DNA of 64,000 nt. It comes from [Flexibacter] sp. ATCC 35103 (lineage in GTDB: Bacteria; Bacteroidota; Bacteroidia; Flavobacteriales; Flavobacteriaceae). Location of the stretch: positions 766,943-830,942 of the forward strand of contig NZ_MTQF01000001.1 of the NCBI RefSeq assembly GCF_001975985.1. Direction: 5' to 3'. The notes beneath the pieces are model-generated. The model saw nothing but the letters and a program-made list of their open reading frames with translations. It did not search any database and had not been told where the DNA came from. The position numbers and the translations under genes were made by a program. Shown in pieces: positions 8,044 through 16,988 of this stretch. Each line of letters begins with the position of its first letter. Within the stretch, counting starts at the first letter, position 1.

Positions 8044-9921
8044 TTACCCTTTATTTACTTTAGCATCAACAGCTCCCAATACTTTTGAAATTCCGGAACT
8101 TTTTATCAAAATATCTCCTCCTATGGCTTTGTGTGTTGTTGTAGATGTGGTTTTATTTAAATCACCATTTATCTTTACAGTTTTATCTCCTGATACTTTT
8201 TGCTCATACATATTTGTAATAAGCTTATGTAATTCTGTTATGTCAACCGTATTGTCTTTTCCAACTTTTAAGTTGTTATTGCCATCAACAGTTGTTTTTT
8301 TGTTACCACCTACACCTACAGTCATATTTTTTCCAACCGTAATATCCAGATTATCTCCTACGTTTATCGTCATATTTTTAGGTGCATTTACGGTAATATT
8401 TCCTTCACCGTCTAAGTAAATACTATTGTCTGATGGGTCTTTAATCAGGATACTTTTCTGTTTATCATCAAAAGTGATAGTTGAGCCGCAACGGGTAAAA
8501 AAACTTTTAATATGGTTATCCAGTTTACCGCCTTCTCCTGTTTTTCCGTTAAAGATACTTCCTATTACATAAGGCCTGTTTGGATCATTATACCGAAAAC
8601 TAACCATTACATGATCTCCTACTTCCGGTATGGTAACCCAGCCACGGTTTTTATTTACAATATCACTTGTTCCTGCGTTAGGTGTTAATACATACAACCA
8701 TGGTGTACGGGATTGTTGTTTTTTCTGCCATAGTAATTCTACCCGAATCCTTCCATTTCCACTAGGATCATCATTTGCAACCACTACAGCTCTCTGTTCT
8801 TGTGCTGCTGGCATGTTTACTTCAGGTTCAGGAAGTTTTTTTATTTTGGCAGGAAGTGCTTTAAAATTATTCTCATACTCCCCAATTTCAGTAGCTTTAT
8901 GTGTAATTTCGGTAATAATATAGGTACCAATTTCATTAGAATCATAATGAACTTTTTTACTATCTAATCCTTTTTTAAAAACATCTGATTTATCTAATAT
9001 TTGCTGAGATTCTATATTAATAATGGAGCCTATTCGAAGTTTTGGATTACCGCTTGTTGCTAAGATGTAATTACCATCAGAGGCTGCACTTTCTTGTTTC
9101 TTTTTTAAAATAGTTTCAAAATATACATCATCTCCAGTACTAAACTGACCATATTCATACGAAGATGTTTTATATAATTTTCTTGAAGCCTCAAAAGCAT
9201 CTTTACCTAATTTTGGTAATCCTTCGACTACGCTGTCATCTGTCTGAGCCTGATATAGTTGATCACTATTTTCATTATAGGTAAAACCACTATATTGGTT
9301 GGGTTTTGCTTCTACTGATATACTTAAATTAAATAAATCTTTGTTATAAATTAATTTTATGGGGCTACTTTCCTGCTTTGGTTTCCCTATAAATAATTTT
9401 TCTCCATCATAAAATAACCATTCATTATATTGTTTCGCCAATCGTTGAATATATCTAAAATCCGATTCAAGATATTGCGTTTGATATTCTATTTTTGAAG
9501 TAAATTCAGGGTCAATTTCATATTGCAATTGCTCACCTGCAGCAGTTTGTATTACATCATGAACCATGTCTTTCAAATTAAAATCTTCCCAGGAGTTCAA
9601 TTTTTGACCTGCTTCTAATAAAATAGTTTTAGAATATCCGGAAATAACAATTTGACTGCCCACATGTCCTAATTCTTGCTGGTATCGTACGTTTGTGATA
9701 ATTCCTAAGAAATTATTATTAGCATCCAGTCTAATATGAACCACTTTTCCAAGAGCTTCTTGTGCACTTTCCATGGTGTAAGCTCTGGGTCTTTCTATAA
9801 CAGAGTGCGGAATACTAATTTTAAACTCGTGATGAGTATTGATGGTTTGTTTTAAATCGATTTTAGTAAAGTGAGAAATTTCTTTGCCGCCTATACCAAA
9901 GATTATTTTAGGAATGACCAT
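8044..9921 (-). CDS. tssI: VgrG spike protein, copy 1
   Basis: The 625-residue trimeric spike protein sits on the Hcp tube and carries PAAR-tipped effectors. The N-terminal gp27-like region includes HHEFKISIPHSVIE (about 30-43) and YIQRLAKQYNEWLFYDGEKL (about 157-176). The OB-fold gp5-like region includes GRIRVELLWQ, RTPWLYVLTPNAG and NRPYVIGSIFNG (about 390-460). The C-terminal beta-helix has short repeats such as GDNLDITVGKNMTVGVGGNK (about 545-565). It lacks a C-terminal effector domain, so cargo must attach through partners. It lies after hcp1, separated by a terminator, and heads the payload genes down to 221. A second copy at 58139-60109 is alike in the N-terminal and OB regions but has a different C-terminus. 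Confidence 0.93.
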   Translation of the reverse strand: MVIPKIIFGIGGKEISHFTKIDLKQTINTHHEFKISIPHSVIERPRAYTMESAQEALGKVVHIRLDANNNFLGIITNVRYQQELGHVGSQIVISGYSKTILLEAGQKLNSWEDFNLKDMVHDVIQTAAGEQLQYEIDPEFTSKIEYQTQYLESDFRYIQRLAKQYNEWLFYDGEKLFIGKPKQESSPIKLIYNKDLFNLSISVEAKPNQYSGFTYNENSDQLYQAQTDDSVVEGLPKLGKDAFEASRKLYKTSSYEYGQFSTGDDVYFETILKKKQESAASDGNYILATSGNPKLRIGSIINIESQQILDKSDVFKKGLDSKKVHYDSNEIGTYIITEITHKATEIGEYENNFKALPAKIKKLPEPEVNMPAAQEQRAVVVANDDPSGNGRIRVELLWQKKQQSRTPWLYVLTPNAGTSDIVNKNRGWVTIPEVGDHVMVSFRYNDPNRPYVIGSIFNGKTGEGGKLDNHIKSFFTRCGSTITFDDKQKSILIKDPSDNSIYLDGEGNITVNAPKNMTINVGDNLDITVGKNMTVGVGGNKKTTVDGNNNLKVGKDNTVDITELHKLITNMYEQKVSGDKTVKINGDLNKTTSTTTHKAIGGDILIKSSGISKVLGAVDAKVNKG

Positions 9922-10095
9922 AATATATATACTTTTAAGTTTAATTCTTTTTTAAATTTTAACTTAAATAGAGTATAGTCTAAAGTTCTTCTTCCTAAAG
10001 TTCTTTACGCCGAATTCGATTTTAAGCTAAAAAAATATCAAGTCCTGAAAACAGAACAATACTATTCAATGTTTTTTTGAAGAAATTGTATAAAA

Positions 10096-10128
10096 AAACA
10101 AGAAGCGGAACATTACCGCTTCTTGTTT
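10096..10128 (-). terminator. Hairpin terminator after hcp1
   Basis: A 13-bp perfect stem (10096-10108 with 10116-10128; core acaagaagcgg) with a 7-base loop is followed on the minus strand by a run of T (complement of the A run at 10092-10098). It lies 16 bases after the hcp1 stop and should limit read-through into vgrG1, giving more Hcp than VgrG. The vgrG1 leader (9922-10091) shows no other clear motif. Confidence 0.85.
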
Positions 10129-10143
10129 AAGAAAGGGAAAAAA

Positions 10144-10539
10144 TTAAATTTTAGCCCAATTATTGTCTAATGTTGCATTACCTAATGTAATTTTCTCTGC
10201 TGAGAAAGTGATCTCAGTAGTCATTGGAGTTTCAGCCAAAGCATCTAGTTGCTCGCTAAAGAATACAATAAAAGCATTTTCAAAAGAAAGTTCTTTCATT
10301 ACTTGCTCAGAGTCAGCTTTGAAAAATTTTACTTTTCCACTAACTGGTTTGTGCTGACTGTTTACTGCCTGCTCAATAACAGTAGTATTGTCAGTAGATT
10401 TTAGTCTTAAATTTAATCTGCCTCCTTTAATTTCAGAAGAAACAGCTCCTTTACCATCAGTATGTCTTAACATTTCTACTTTTGAAAATAATACTTGGTA
10501 CTCGTTTCCTTCGAATTCTAAAATTGATTTAAATGCCAT
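10144..10539 (-). CDS. tssD: Hcp tube protein, copy 1
   Basis: The 131-residue protein starts MAFKSILEFEGNEYQVL and ends NATLDNNWAKI, the pattern of Bacteroidota TssD/Hcp. Hexamers stack into the inner tube expelled by sheath contraction and can carry small cargo. The length is family-typical. It is flanked by two strong hairpins, so it is probably a short, highly expressed transcript. It differs from the second copy (60224-60619) at about 14 of 131 positions, roughly 89% identity by my manual alignment. Confidence 0.93.
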   Translation of the reverse strand: MAFKSILEFEGNEYQVLFSKVEMLRHTDGKGAVSSEIKGGRLNLRLKSTDNTTVIEQAVNSQHKPVSGKVKFFKADSEQVMKELSFENAFIVFFSEQLDALAETPMTTEITFSAEKITLGNATLDNNWAKI

Positions 10540-10608
10540 AATAAAATAATTAAGTTGTTAAAAATTGTTTTTTTTAGAATCCCCTTTATTTTGTCTGACT
10601 AGTATAAA

Positions 10609-10650
10609 CAAAAAAAGAGGTATTCTATGATTTTAGAATACCTCTTTTTT
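10609..10650. terminator. Hairpin with A and T flanks in the hcp1 leader
   Basis: A 13-bp perfect inverted repeat (10615-10627 with 10634-10646, core aagaggtattcta) has an A run on one side and a T run on the other, so it could terminate either strand. On the minus strand it lies after the main T6SS operon and about 70 bases before hcp1. If the conserved box at 10725-10732 is the hcp1 promoter, the hairpin would sit inside the hcp1 leader. A weaker equivalent lies upstream of hcp2. Confidence 0.75.
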
Positions 10651-10710
10651 GTACTAATGTACTTTTTTGATTTGCTTCTTTTAGGAAGGTGAGGAGGATT
10701 CGCAATCAAT

Positions 10711-10735
10711 TATGTACGAATATACAAATATATTC
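10711..10735 (-). promoter_or_regulatory. Conserved element upstream of hcp1 with a TATATTTG box
   Basis: The sequence aatcaattatgtacgaa followed by atacaaat is shared almost exactly with the region upstream of hcp2 (near 60772-60799). On the minus strand it contains TATATTTG (10725-10732), a match to the Bacteroidota -7 consensus TAnnTTTG. I find no good -33 TTG. Conservation between the copies argues for a promoter or regulator site; the exact role is inference. Confidence 0.5.
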
Positions 10736-10748
10736 TGAATAAAAAACA

Positions 10749-11525
10749 TTAATTAATAATATTTTTCATAAAAAACAATAAAATAAACCCTAAAAGCACA
10801 ACTGTAATATGTAAGATGATAGAGTTTACCTGAGGTTGCAATGAATTTATCTGAGTTTTAATATCCAAAGTTGCATTCGTATGGATTTCGTTTATTTTAT
10901 TTACTTGTTTCTGTAAAGAATCAATTGTTTTATTCAGATATAAAATGTTTTGGTGCTGGTTAGAAAACAAGCGCTTTACTTCCTTGTCTGATAAGGCTGC
11001 TTTTTTCTTAATTACTCCAGTACGCGGTTCTTTAAGCGTTAACTCACTTACATCTTCTATTTTATTGTTATTGATTTCAAAACTGTTATTTAGCTTGTTT
11101 ACCAAAAAAAAGATAAAAACAATATAGGATAGCAAAAATGTTGGCAAAATATACTGAACAATTATCTCTATTGGTTTTGGCCTCGCCGCGCTATGAATGT
11201 TATTTATAGTACTATAATTGGTAAAAAAAATAGGTTCTTGTTTTTTTTCTTTATTCAATCTTTCATTTTTAAATTTTTCTTCTAAATCTATCAGTTCAAA
11301 GCGATCTAAGGAATAAACCCCCAAGCTTTCAGTTAATTTTTTATGATGCACCATCCAATTAAGTACTTCTTCTATTTGATATTCGGTAATACCCGGATCT
11401 TTAAGCCTCCATAAAATTTCTTTTTTTGTTAGTTCACAAGGTTTCCCCTTACTTTCAAAATAAAATATCTCTAAAATTATTTCATGTAAAGGTTTTGCCA
11501 TTTCTATTGTATTCATAATCTCCAT
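10749..11525 (-). CDS. Uncharacterised T6SS-associated membrane protein
   Basis: The frame extends upstream to 11600, but the ATG at 11525 avoids a deep overlap with tssR and gives 258 residues. The N-terminal 75 residues are helical and resemble a winged-helix fold (TKKEILWRLKDPGITEYQIEEVLNW). A membrane helix near 128-150 is followed by about 80 residues with coiled-coil potential (NKTIDSLQKQVNKINEIH) and a second helix near 235-255. It is the last gene of the tssE-to-tssR operon, ending about 100 bases before the hairpin at 10609-10650. I cannot assign it to a named Tss family. It may be a lineage-specific partner of the TssN-R membrane complex. Confidence 0.6.
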   Translation of the reverse strand: MEIMNTIEMAKPLHEIILEIFYFESKGKPCELTKKEILWRLKDPGITEYQIEEVLNWMVHHKKLTESLGVYSLDRFELIDLEEKFKNERLNKEKKQEPIFFTNYSTINNIHSAARPKPIEIIVQYILPTFLLSYIVFIFFLVNKLNNSFEINNNKIEDVSELTLKEPRTGVIKKKAALSDKEVKRLFSNQHQNILYLNKTIDSLQKQVNKINEIHTNATLDIKTQINSLQPQVNSIILHITVVLLGFILLFFMKNIIN

Positions 11526-11535
11526 AATCGTTATT

Positions 11536-13860
11536 TTATAATAGAAGTTTTTTTGATATGTAATAATATTTAACCTGAGATTCATCGTCAAAAACCTCAA
11601 AAGTATTATTGCGCTGCATTTTTTCTAAAACTTCAACCTTAGTATTTAAAGCTGTAAAAATTGCTCTGAATTCATCAGGTTTTTTCTTAAACTTCCTAAT
11701 ATCCTTAATTCTTATTTCATGCAACTCAGCACTATTTACAAATACTCTTGTTTTGTAATAAAGTAAATCTGCTAAAGAACTTCTGTTTTTTATATACTCT
11801 GTTTGTCTAATTTTACTGGCAAACATTTTACATCTGTCCCTAAAGCTCAAAATCTCGACCTTGTCAATATTTGCATTTGTATATTCTTTGCTTATTAATT
11901 CTCTGTAGTTTTCGATAAGCTGTCTGATTTCATCCTCAGTGAGTAAAATGTTTACCTTGTTTTCTAAAGTACTGCTCAGTGTATCTTTTGCATTGATTAT
12001 GAACGTTTCGCCTTTATAGTTTTTAGGTATATCTGTGCCTATACTATCTTTTCGTGGATTATTTTGAATAAGGCTATTAATTGTTCCGCTTGGCTGGCTT
12101 CTTAAAAAGCTGAATTCGTTTTTGTATTGCGTTAATGATTTTAATAAAGCATTATTCGTTTTTATAGTTTTACTAATAACGCTGTCAATGGCCTTATTGA
12201 TAGTTTCCGGAGTTAACTCACCATTTAATTTAGGAAAGATAATACCTCCGTTAAAATTACTTTTTAAGGGAGCATTGTAGATATAATCATTATCAACATC
12301 TCCGTTATAGGTAAACTCATCATTCTTTGCAACTAGCTTTGGATCTACATAATAGTTCTGAATATTTCTTTTATTTGCATTGCTGGCCTCGCTTAAATAC
12401 ATTTTACTTTGAAGAATAAAATCCTGATTATCGGAGTTATTTTCATTTTTAAAAATTATGTATAGTATTTTAGCATTGTTTTTTGCCAAAATACTAAAAC
12501 TATCCGGTAACACATTATTAATAGTGCCTTCTAACCCAGTGAGAATAAAAAAGTTATTTTCGAAATTTGTATCTGAATTCAGAAATTGGCTAATACTTGT
12601 ATTGTTATTAGGTAAAATATTCTCTTTCAAAATTTCATCCGGTGTCTTGATACTTTTCTCTATTAAATCAAACCACTTCGAAAAAGATTGCGATTTTATC
12701 AAATAATAACTTTTAGACTTTCCCTTTGCTATAAATGAATATGTAAAATTATAATTCGCATACAATTCACTATTTGTCGTTAGTTTAAGATTTTGTAATG
12801 CCGAGAGTGTTTTTTTTAAGTATTGCTTACTTGAATTGTTGTTCTCAAAAACGTAATAAAAATTAATATTCTTACTTTCTAAAGCGATTTGTTCAATCGT
12901 TTTAATCGATATATCATCCCCTTTTAGATTTGTAATTTTGTTTTTGTCGTGATTCCAAACATTAATTGGCAGCGAAATACTAGTTGCGTTTTCGAACTTA
13001 ATTGGATCACTTGACTGGTTTTCATTTACAAAAAAAGTATTCTTGTACAATTCATTGGCCAGAAAATTAATTTTTCCTGAAGAAAATTGCAGTGTATCTG
13101 CAGGATTAAGTTTTACAACCATATTATCTTCAATAGGATTCAGATATTGCAAAGGAACCCATCCATATTTAAGATTGGTTGTATCTTTTGGCATGACGTC
13201 ATCAAAATTAGATACAAAAGCAGAATTGGTTGTTTTGTTTATTTTATATACATATACAAAATCATTAAGCTTAATATTTTTTTTAGATACTGACTCTAAA
13301 TTGGGATCATTCTTTAATAAAAGCGCACTCTTTTTGACATTTTTACCACTAGAAAACAAGTTGTCTAAGGTATTGGAAGCTACAAAATATTTTACATATT
13401 TTAAATTGACCTGGTTTTGCATTGCCCTGCTGTATTCAATCACATTATCTTTTTTAATCCAACCCAGATATTGTACTTCTTTTGCATTAGAAAAGTGATT
13501 TTTTTTACTGCGTAAAACTGCAAATGTTCCTTTAGGTTTTCCTATAAGTTTTTTGTCCGCAACTACTACTTCATAATAATTTTTATCTTCATTGATTACA
13601 TACATTGGAGACAAAATTTTCGCTTTATTTTTTACTCTGGCGCCATAAGGTTCTTCATAGATATTATTATCGTTTCGATCTGAAAAAACCAATTTTAACT
13701 CTGATTTTTCATTTTCTTTTTGTTTTTCGTTATCATAAGTATTTACTGTTTTTTCTGTTTTTTGGATAACGCTTGTACTATTTTTAACCTGCGAAAAAAC
13801 AGCACTTGTAATCAATAAGCACATCAAAGAGGTATAGCGAAGTAAAATGCTAATTTTCAT
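11536..13860 (-). CDS. tssR: TssR, large periplasmic T6SSiii membrane-complex protein
   Basis: The 774-residue protein starts with a signal peptide (MKISILLRYTSLMCLLITS, cleavage near VFSQ), so it acts in the periplasm. The first 200 residues contain SH3-like stretches (EPYGARVKNKAKILSPMYVI, YGWVPLQYLNP); the C-terminal third is helical (SKEYTNANIDKVEILSFRD). TssR is one of the Bacteroidota-specific components that replace TssJLM. Identification rests on size, export, the SH3-like start and the position next to the PKD-domain gene, which stops 0 bases before its start. I do not see a lipobox. Confidence 0.8.
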   Translation of the reverse strand: MKISILLRYTSLMCLLITSAVFSQVKNSTSVIQKTEKTVNTYDNEKQKENEKSELKLVFSDRNDNNIYEEPYGARVKNKAKILSPMYVINEDKNYYEVVVADKKLIGKPKGTFAVLRSKKNHFSNAKEVQYLGWIKKDNVIEYSRAMQNQVNLKYVKYFVASNTLDNLFSSGKNVKKSALLLKNDPNLESVSKKNIKLNDFVYVYKINKTTNSAFVSNFDDVMPKDTTNLKYGWVPLQYLNPIEDNMVVKLNPADTLQFSSGKINFLANELYKNTFFVNENQSSDPIKFENATSISLPINVWNHDKNKITNLKGDDISIKTIEQIALESKNINFYYVFENNNSSKQYLKKTLSALQNLKLTTNSELYANYNFTYSFIAKGKSKSYYLIKSQSFSKWFDLIEKSIKTPDEILKENILPNNNTSISQFLNSDTNFENNFFILTGLEGTINNVLPDSFSILAKNNAKILYIIFKNENNSDNQDFILQSKMYLSEASNANKRNIQNYYVDPKLVAKNDEFTYNGDVDNDYIYNAPLKSNFNGGIIFPKLNGELTPETINKAIDSVISKTIKTNNALLKSLTQYKNEFSFLRSQPSGTINSLIQNNPRKDSIGTDIPKNYKGETFIINAKDTLSSTLENKVNILLTEDEIRQLIENYRELISKEYTNANIDKVEILSFRDRCKMFASKIRQTEYIKNRSSLADLLYYKTRVFVNSAELHEIRIKDIRKFKKKPDEFRAIFTALNTKVEVLEKMQRNNTFEVFDDESQVKYYYISKKLLL

Positions 13861-14799
13861 TTATTTACTTTGTTTTTTAGTTTTTTGGGTAATATTCATT
13901 TGCTTAAAGCATTTTATGGTATCTAATTTTACTTCCTGAATTATAGTAGAATTTCCATCTAAATAATGAAGCCCCTGACAATAACTTAAAAAATCATTGT
14001 ATTTTTCTTCGTTTACCACTACTACCACATCAGACAGATCATTGCAGATGTATTTATTTTTCAAGTAATTAACCTGTTCTTTATACATTCTGGTGTCCTT
14101 GGCTCCAAGATTGGCAATAATCTGCAATCGCTTTTTTATATCTGTCAATACAATACCAGCAGAATCTACAACTTCTGGCTCTTTGAATGGTTCATACAAC
14201 TGAAGTATCTCTATTTCTTTTGTTATAGGATATCTGGTTTTATCTGTTTCCAGTTTTACAGTATAAATACCAGGTTGGGTAAAAATATAGATAGCTTGTT
14301 TCTCATAAGAATCGATCGTTCCGGTTTCACCAAATTCCCAATACCAGTTGTTTGAACTGGGAGAATATCCTGTAAAAACTACTTCTTCGCCTACATAACC
14401 AAACTCCGGACAAAATATTTTAGGAATAGAATCTTTTGCCGTTAATGCTCTTCCGTTAACAATATTGATTTGTTTTGAAAAATCGAATTTGTTATCAATT
14501 TTTAAGGTTACTAAATATTTACCAACTCTGTCGTAAGTATACTCTACGCTTCCTTTGCTAACAATTGAGTCGCCATTACCAAAATACCAAACTGCTTTTT
14601 TATCTGATATTAAAGTGCTGTCATTTATTTTAAAAGATAATTTCTCATTTAATTCATATTGATGATTGTCGTTATCATCTAATATCGAAAAATCAAGACT
14701 GCTCAATCTTTTATTATAAGGAAATAATAATGCCACTATCACTAAAATTACCGTAATACAGAACAAAACGATAACTACTGTTTTACTTTTAATGTTCAT
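13861..14799 (-). CDS. tssP: PKD-domain T6SSiii membrane-complex protein (probably TssP)
   Basis: The ATG at 14799 is preferred over 14874: it gives MNIKSKTVVIVLFCITVILV, one N-terminal membrane helix, and overlaps the previous gene by only 11 bases. The rest of the 312-residue protein should be periplasmic. It has two PKD-type repeats: AVWYFGNGDSIVSKGSVEYTY and WYWEFGETGTIDS...YIFTQPGIYTVKLE. A helical C-terminus ends in CFKQMNITQKTKKQSK. In Bacteroidota T6SSs a membrane-anchored PKD protein next to tssR belongs to the TssNQOPR envelope complex. The letter P is my best guess; it could be the protein others call TssQ. Confidence 0.6.
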   Translation of the reverse strand: MNIKSKTVVIVLFCITVILVIVALLFPYNKRLSSLDFSILDDNDNHQYELNEKLSFKINDSTLISDKKAVWYFGNGDSIVSKGSVEYTYDRVGKYLVTLKIDNKFDFSKQINIVNGRALTAKDSIPKIFCPEFGYVGEEVVFTGYSPSSNNWYWEFGETGTIDSYEKQAIYIFTQPGIYTVKLETDKTRYPITKEIEILQLYEPFKEPEVVDSAGIVLTDIKKRLQIIANLGAKDTRMYKEQVNYLKNKYICNDLSDVVVVVNEEKYNDFLSYCQGLHYLDGNSTIIQEVKLDTIKCFKQMNITQKTKKQSK

Positions 14800-15259
14800 T
14801 TTTAAAATTTGCTTTACATTCGTTAAGACTTGTTTGTACAAGAGTATCGTTTTTCTTGACGGTACTTTCTTCAAGGTTTATCTCTAAAAAAACATTTAAT
14901 AAGTTCCCGCCAATTAGGCAAAAATTATATGACGAATGAAATTCGTTGTCCTTATACAATTGTTTGTACTCAGATATCTTTCTTTTTACTTCATCTATAC
15001 GCTGCACTTGGTTGATGTCATACTTAATTGTATCAATTGTCTTGAAAATTTGTCTCGATTTATTAGCATAATCTACTTTAATCTTTTGCATTTTTTCATA
15101 TTCATCGATTCTGTTGAGCATATCTGCATTATTAAAATTGGGTGTCTTTAATAAAAACTTGGTCACAACAATAAATATAACGCAAGCACTTATGACAAAT
15201 AATAAATTGAATTTTACTTTTTTCCAATATGTTTCATCAAATTCTATTGCCTTCTTCAT
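14789..15259 (-). CDS. Small bitopic coiled-coil protein of the T6SSiii membrane complex (TssO/P/Q group)
   Basis: The 156-residue protein has a charged cytoplasmic start (KKAIEFDETYWKKVK), one membrane helix (about 18-38) and a periplasmic helical part with coiled-coil character (ADMLNRIDEYEKMQKIK, DEVKRKISEYKQLYKD), ending TSLNECKANFKNEH. The architecture matches the neighbouring TssO candidate, as if the two were distant paralogs. The gene lies between that candidate and the PKD protein within the structural operon. I infer a part in the inner-membrane/periplasm scaffold but cannot settle which Tss letter applies. Confidence 0.6.
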   Translation of the reverse strand: MKKAIEFDETYWKKVKFNLLFVISACVIFIVVTKFLLKTPNFNNADMLNRIDEYEKMQKIKVDYANKSRQIFKTIDTIKYDINQVQRIDEVKRKISEYKQLYKDNEFHSSYNFCLIGGNLLNVFLEINLEESTVKKNDTLVQTSLNECKANFKNEH

Positions 15260-15268
15260 AATATGGGA

Positions 15269-15760
15269 TTATTTTTTTTTATTTTCCTGATCGTGTTTAT
15301 CAATACACTTTTTAAGCTGCGTTTTATTGATGTCGTAATTTGTTTCTGCTTCTTTCAAAACATCAATTTTAGTCTGGATACGTTGCAGTTCAACTAAAAA
15401 CTCCTCGTACAGACCAAATGAATTCGTCAAATTGGTTTTTGATTTTTGAATCTCATTATTGATCGCAAATCTTTTCTCATTGATCAGGGACTGAAGGTTT
15501 TTTCGCTCGTTTAAGGTTCTGTCTTTAAATCTTAAATCGTTGATTTCAATTAATATTTCGTCTAAAAGCAGGTTCATTTCACCTTGCTTTACTGCAATAT
15601 CATTGTAGTATTTATGTTTTTGCTCCAACTCGGCAACACCTTTATTGGCAGTTATAAGCGTAATATACAGGCATCCAAAAATAAAAGCGAATGTTATAAA
15701 AAACACGATAAAAAACTTGCGCTTTTCACCCTTTATGTCGGCATGATTAGTTGGTTTCAT
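15269..15760 (-). CDS. tssO: TssO-like bitopic coiled-coil protein
   Basis: The 163-residue protein begins MKPTNHADIKGEKRKFF, followed by a membrane helix (about 17-38) and a long periplasmic coiled coil (ELEQKHKYYNDIAVKQ, YEEFLVELQRIQTKID) ending in a Lys-rich tail with one Cys. TssO proteins of Bacteroidota T6SSs are about this size with the same N-terminal helix plus coiled coil. Location directly after tssK and before the other membrane-complex genes supports the call. The neighbour at 14789-15259 has the same layout, so the two names might be exchanged. Confidence 0.6.
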   Translation of the reverse strand: MKPTNHADIKGEKRKFFIVFFITFAFIFGCLYITLITANKGVAELEQKHKYYNDIAVKQGEMNLLLDEILIEINDLRFKDRTLNERKNLQSLINEKRFAINNEIQKSKTNLTNSFGLYEEFLVELQRIQTKIDVLKEAETNYDINKTQLKKCIDKHDQENKKK

Positions 15761-15770
15761 AGTTGTATGT

Positions 15771-16907
15771 TTAATCTAGTATTGACCACGTATTACTTTT
15801 TGGCGCTGACACTTTGGTTTCTTCGCTAATAACAATATTTTCTTTTCTGATTCCTATATATTCTAATTCGCTTAATTTTTGCCATAAGCGTTTTAAAATT
15901 CCCAGGAACTGATTTAGTTTTTCAAGTGTTTGCGCGATATCATTATGGTCGTAAACAGCACTTTTTGCTTCAAACAATACACTAAGCAATTCTGATGGTT
16001 TTACATCAATCCATTCATAATAATATTGTAAAAGCATTTCCTTCTCTTTGTCATCCATCAAGGTTAATGTAGAAATGAGGTGATTGGCCAACACAATTAT
16101 TTTATCAAACGCGTACACCGGAGATTCTTCAAAAGCAATGTTTTTAAGATAAAAACAGTGTTCTGCATAATAATCAATTATTTTAGTACACAAACTAAAT
16201 GTGTTCGATACTAGTTTGTTATTACTGGAACTATGTGCGTTTTTTTTGTGGATTTTTATCGAAAAATCGTTTAACTGATATAATTCAGTATTTACTTTTG
16301 CTACGAATTGATTTAAAATTTCATTGTTTTTTGTTTTTACAACCGGAGCTATGTAGTTACTATCCTCAATAAATGTCCCATTTTGAAAAGCTATTTTTTT
16401 GACAATTAAAAAGTAACCTGATAGAAAATTATCATTTACCGCATTTTTTTTGATAATATGCAGCTTTATCTCAGGAAGTACATGAGGATGATGTAACGGA
16501 ATTATCTCAGGATCAGGAATACCTACAGGAATTAGATTATAAGGATTTATAGAAACAATAACATAATAATACTCAAAAGAATTCCTGTCTAAATCATTTG
16601 CATTGATACTTGCTTCCGGATGTTTTGTGCCATAAATATCCTGATTATAAGAAATCACATATCCATTTTTTGCAATTACATCGCATTTTTTTAGATAGGC
16701 AACTAATTGTCCTCCTTCGATTTTTATTTCAATGTCTATAGATTTATTACCGGCCGGTTCTATAGAGCCATAATTAAAATCGTTGAGCTGAACTTTATTA
16801 TAATCGCTGACAATTGTAATAAAGTTGAAATAATTATTGATAAAATGGTCTTTAGTCAGTTTTACACCATCTGTCCAGTTAATTGGTAAATGTATGTTTG
16901 ATTTCAT
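15771..16907 (-). CDS. tssK: TssK, baseplate-to-membrane adaptor
   Basis: The 378-residue protein opens NIHLPINWTDGVKLTKDHFI, the TssK start pattern (W-x-G-x-x-x-x-x-x-H-F), followed by a beta-rich shoulder domain with LIPVGIPDPE (about 148-157) and a helical C-terminal half. TssK links the TssEFG wedges to the membrane complex and is phage receptor-binding-protein-like. Here the partner is likely TssN rather than TssL. It is shorter than the roughly 440-residue proteobacterial TssK, as usual in Bacteroidota. It lies between tssN and the membrane-complex genes. Confidence 0.85.
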   Translation of the reverse strand: MKSNIHLPINWTDGVKLTKDHFINNYFNFITIVSDYNKVQLNDFNYGSIEPAGNKSIDIEIKIEGGQLVAYLKKCDVIAKNGYVISYNQDIYGTKHPEASINANDLDRNSFEYYYVIVSINPYNLIPVGIPDPEIIPLHHPHVLPEIKLHIIKKNAVNDNFLSGYFLIVKKIAFQNGTFIEDSNYIAPVVKTKNNEILNQFVAKVNTELYQLNDFSIKIHKKNAHSSSNNKLVSNTFSLCTKIIDYYAEHCFYLKNIAFEESPVYAFDKIIVLANHLISTLTLMDDKEKEMLLQYYYEWIDVKPSELLSVLFEAKSAVYDHNDIAQTLEKLNQFLGILKRLWQKLSELEYIGIRKENIVISEETKVSAPKSNTWSILD

Positions 16908-16988
16908 AATTGGATGTTGTTATAGTCTAGTATTAGTTATTTTTTTATTCTTCTAAAACAAAGATTTAAAGAAAAATATTAATCTTAA

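Noticed and set aside
13043-13498. Plus-strand open frame of 151 codons inside tssR
   Set aside because: It is antisense to a clearly coding gene and shows no family features; same for other plus-strand frames in 1-23 kb.
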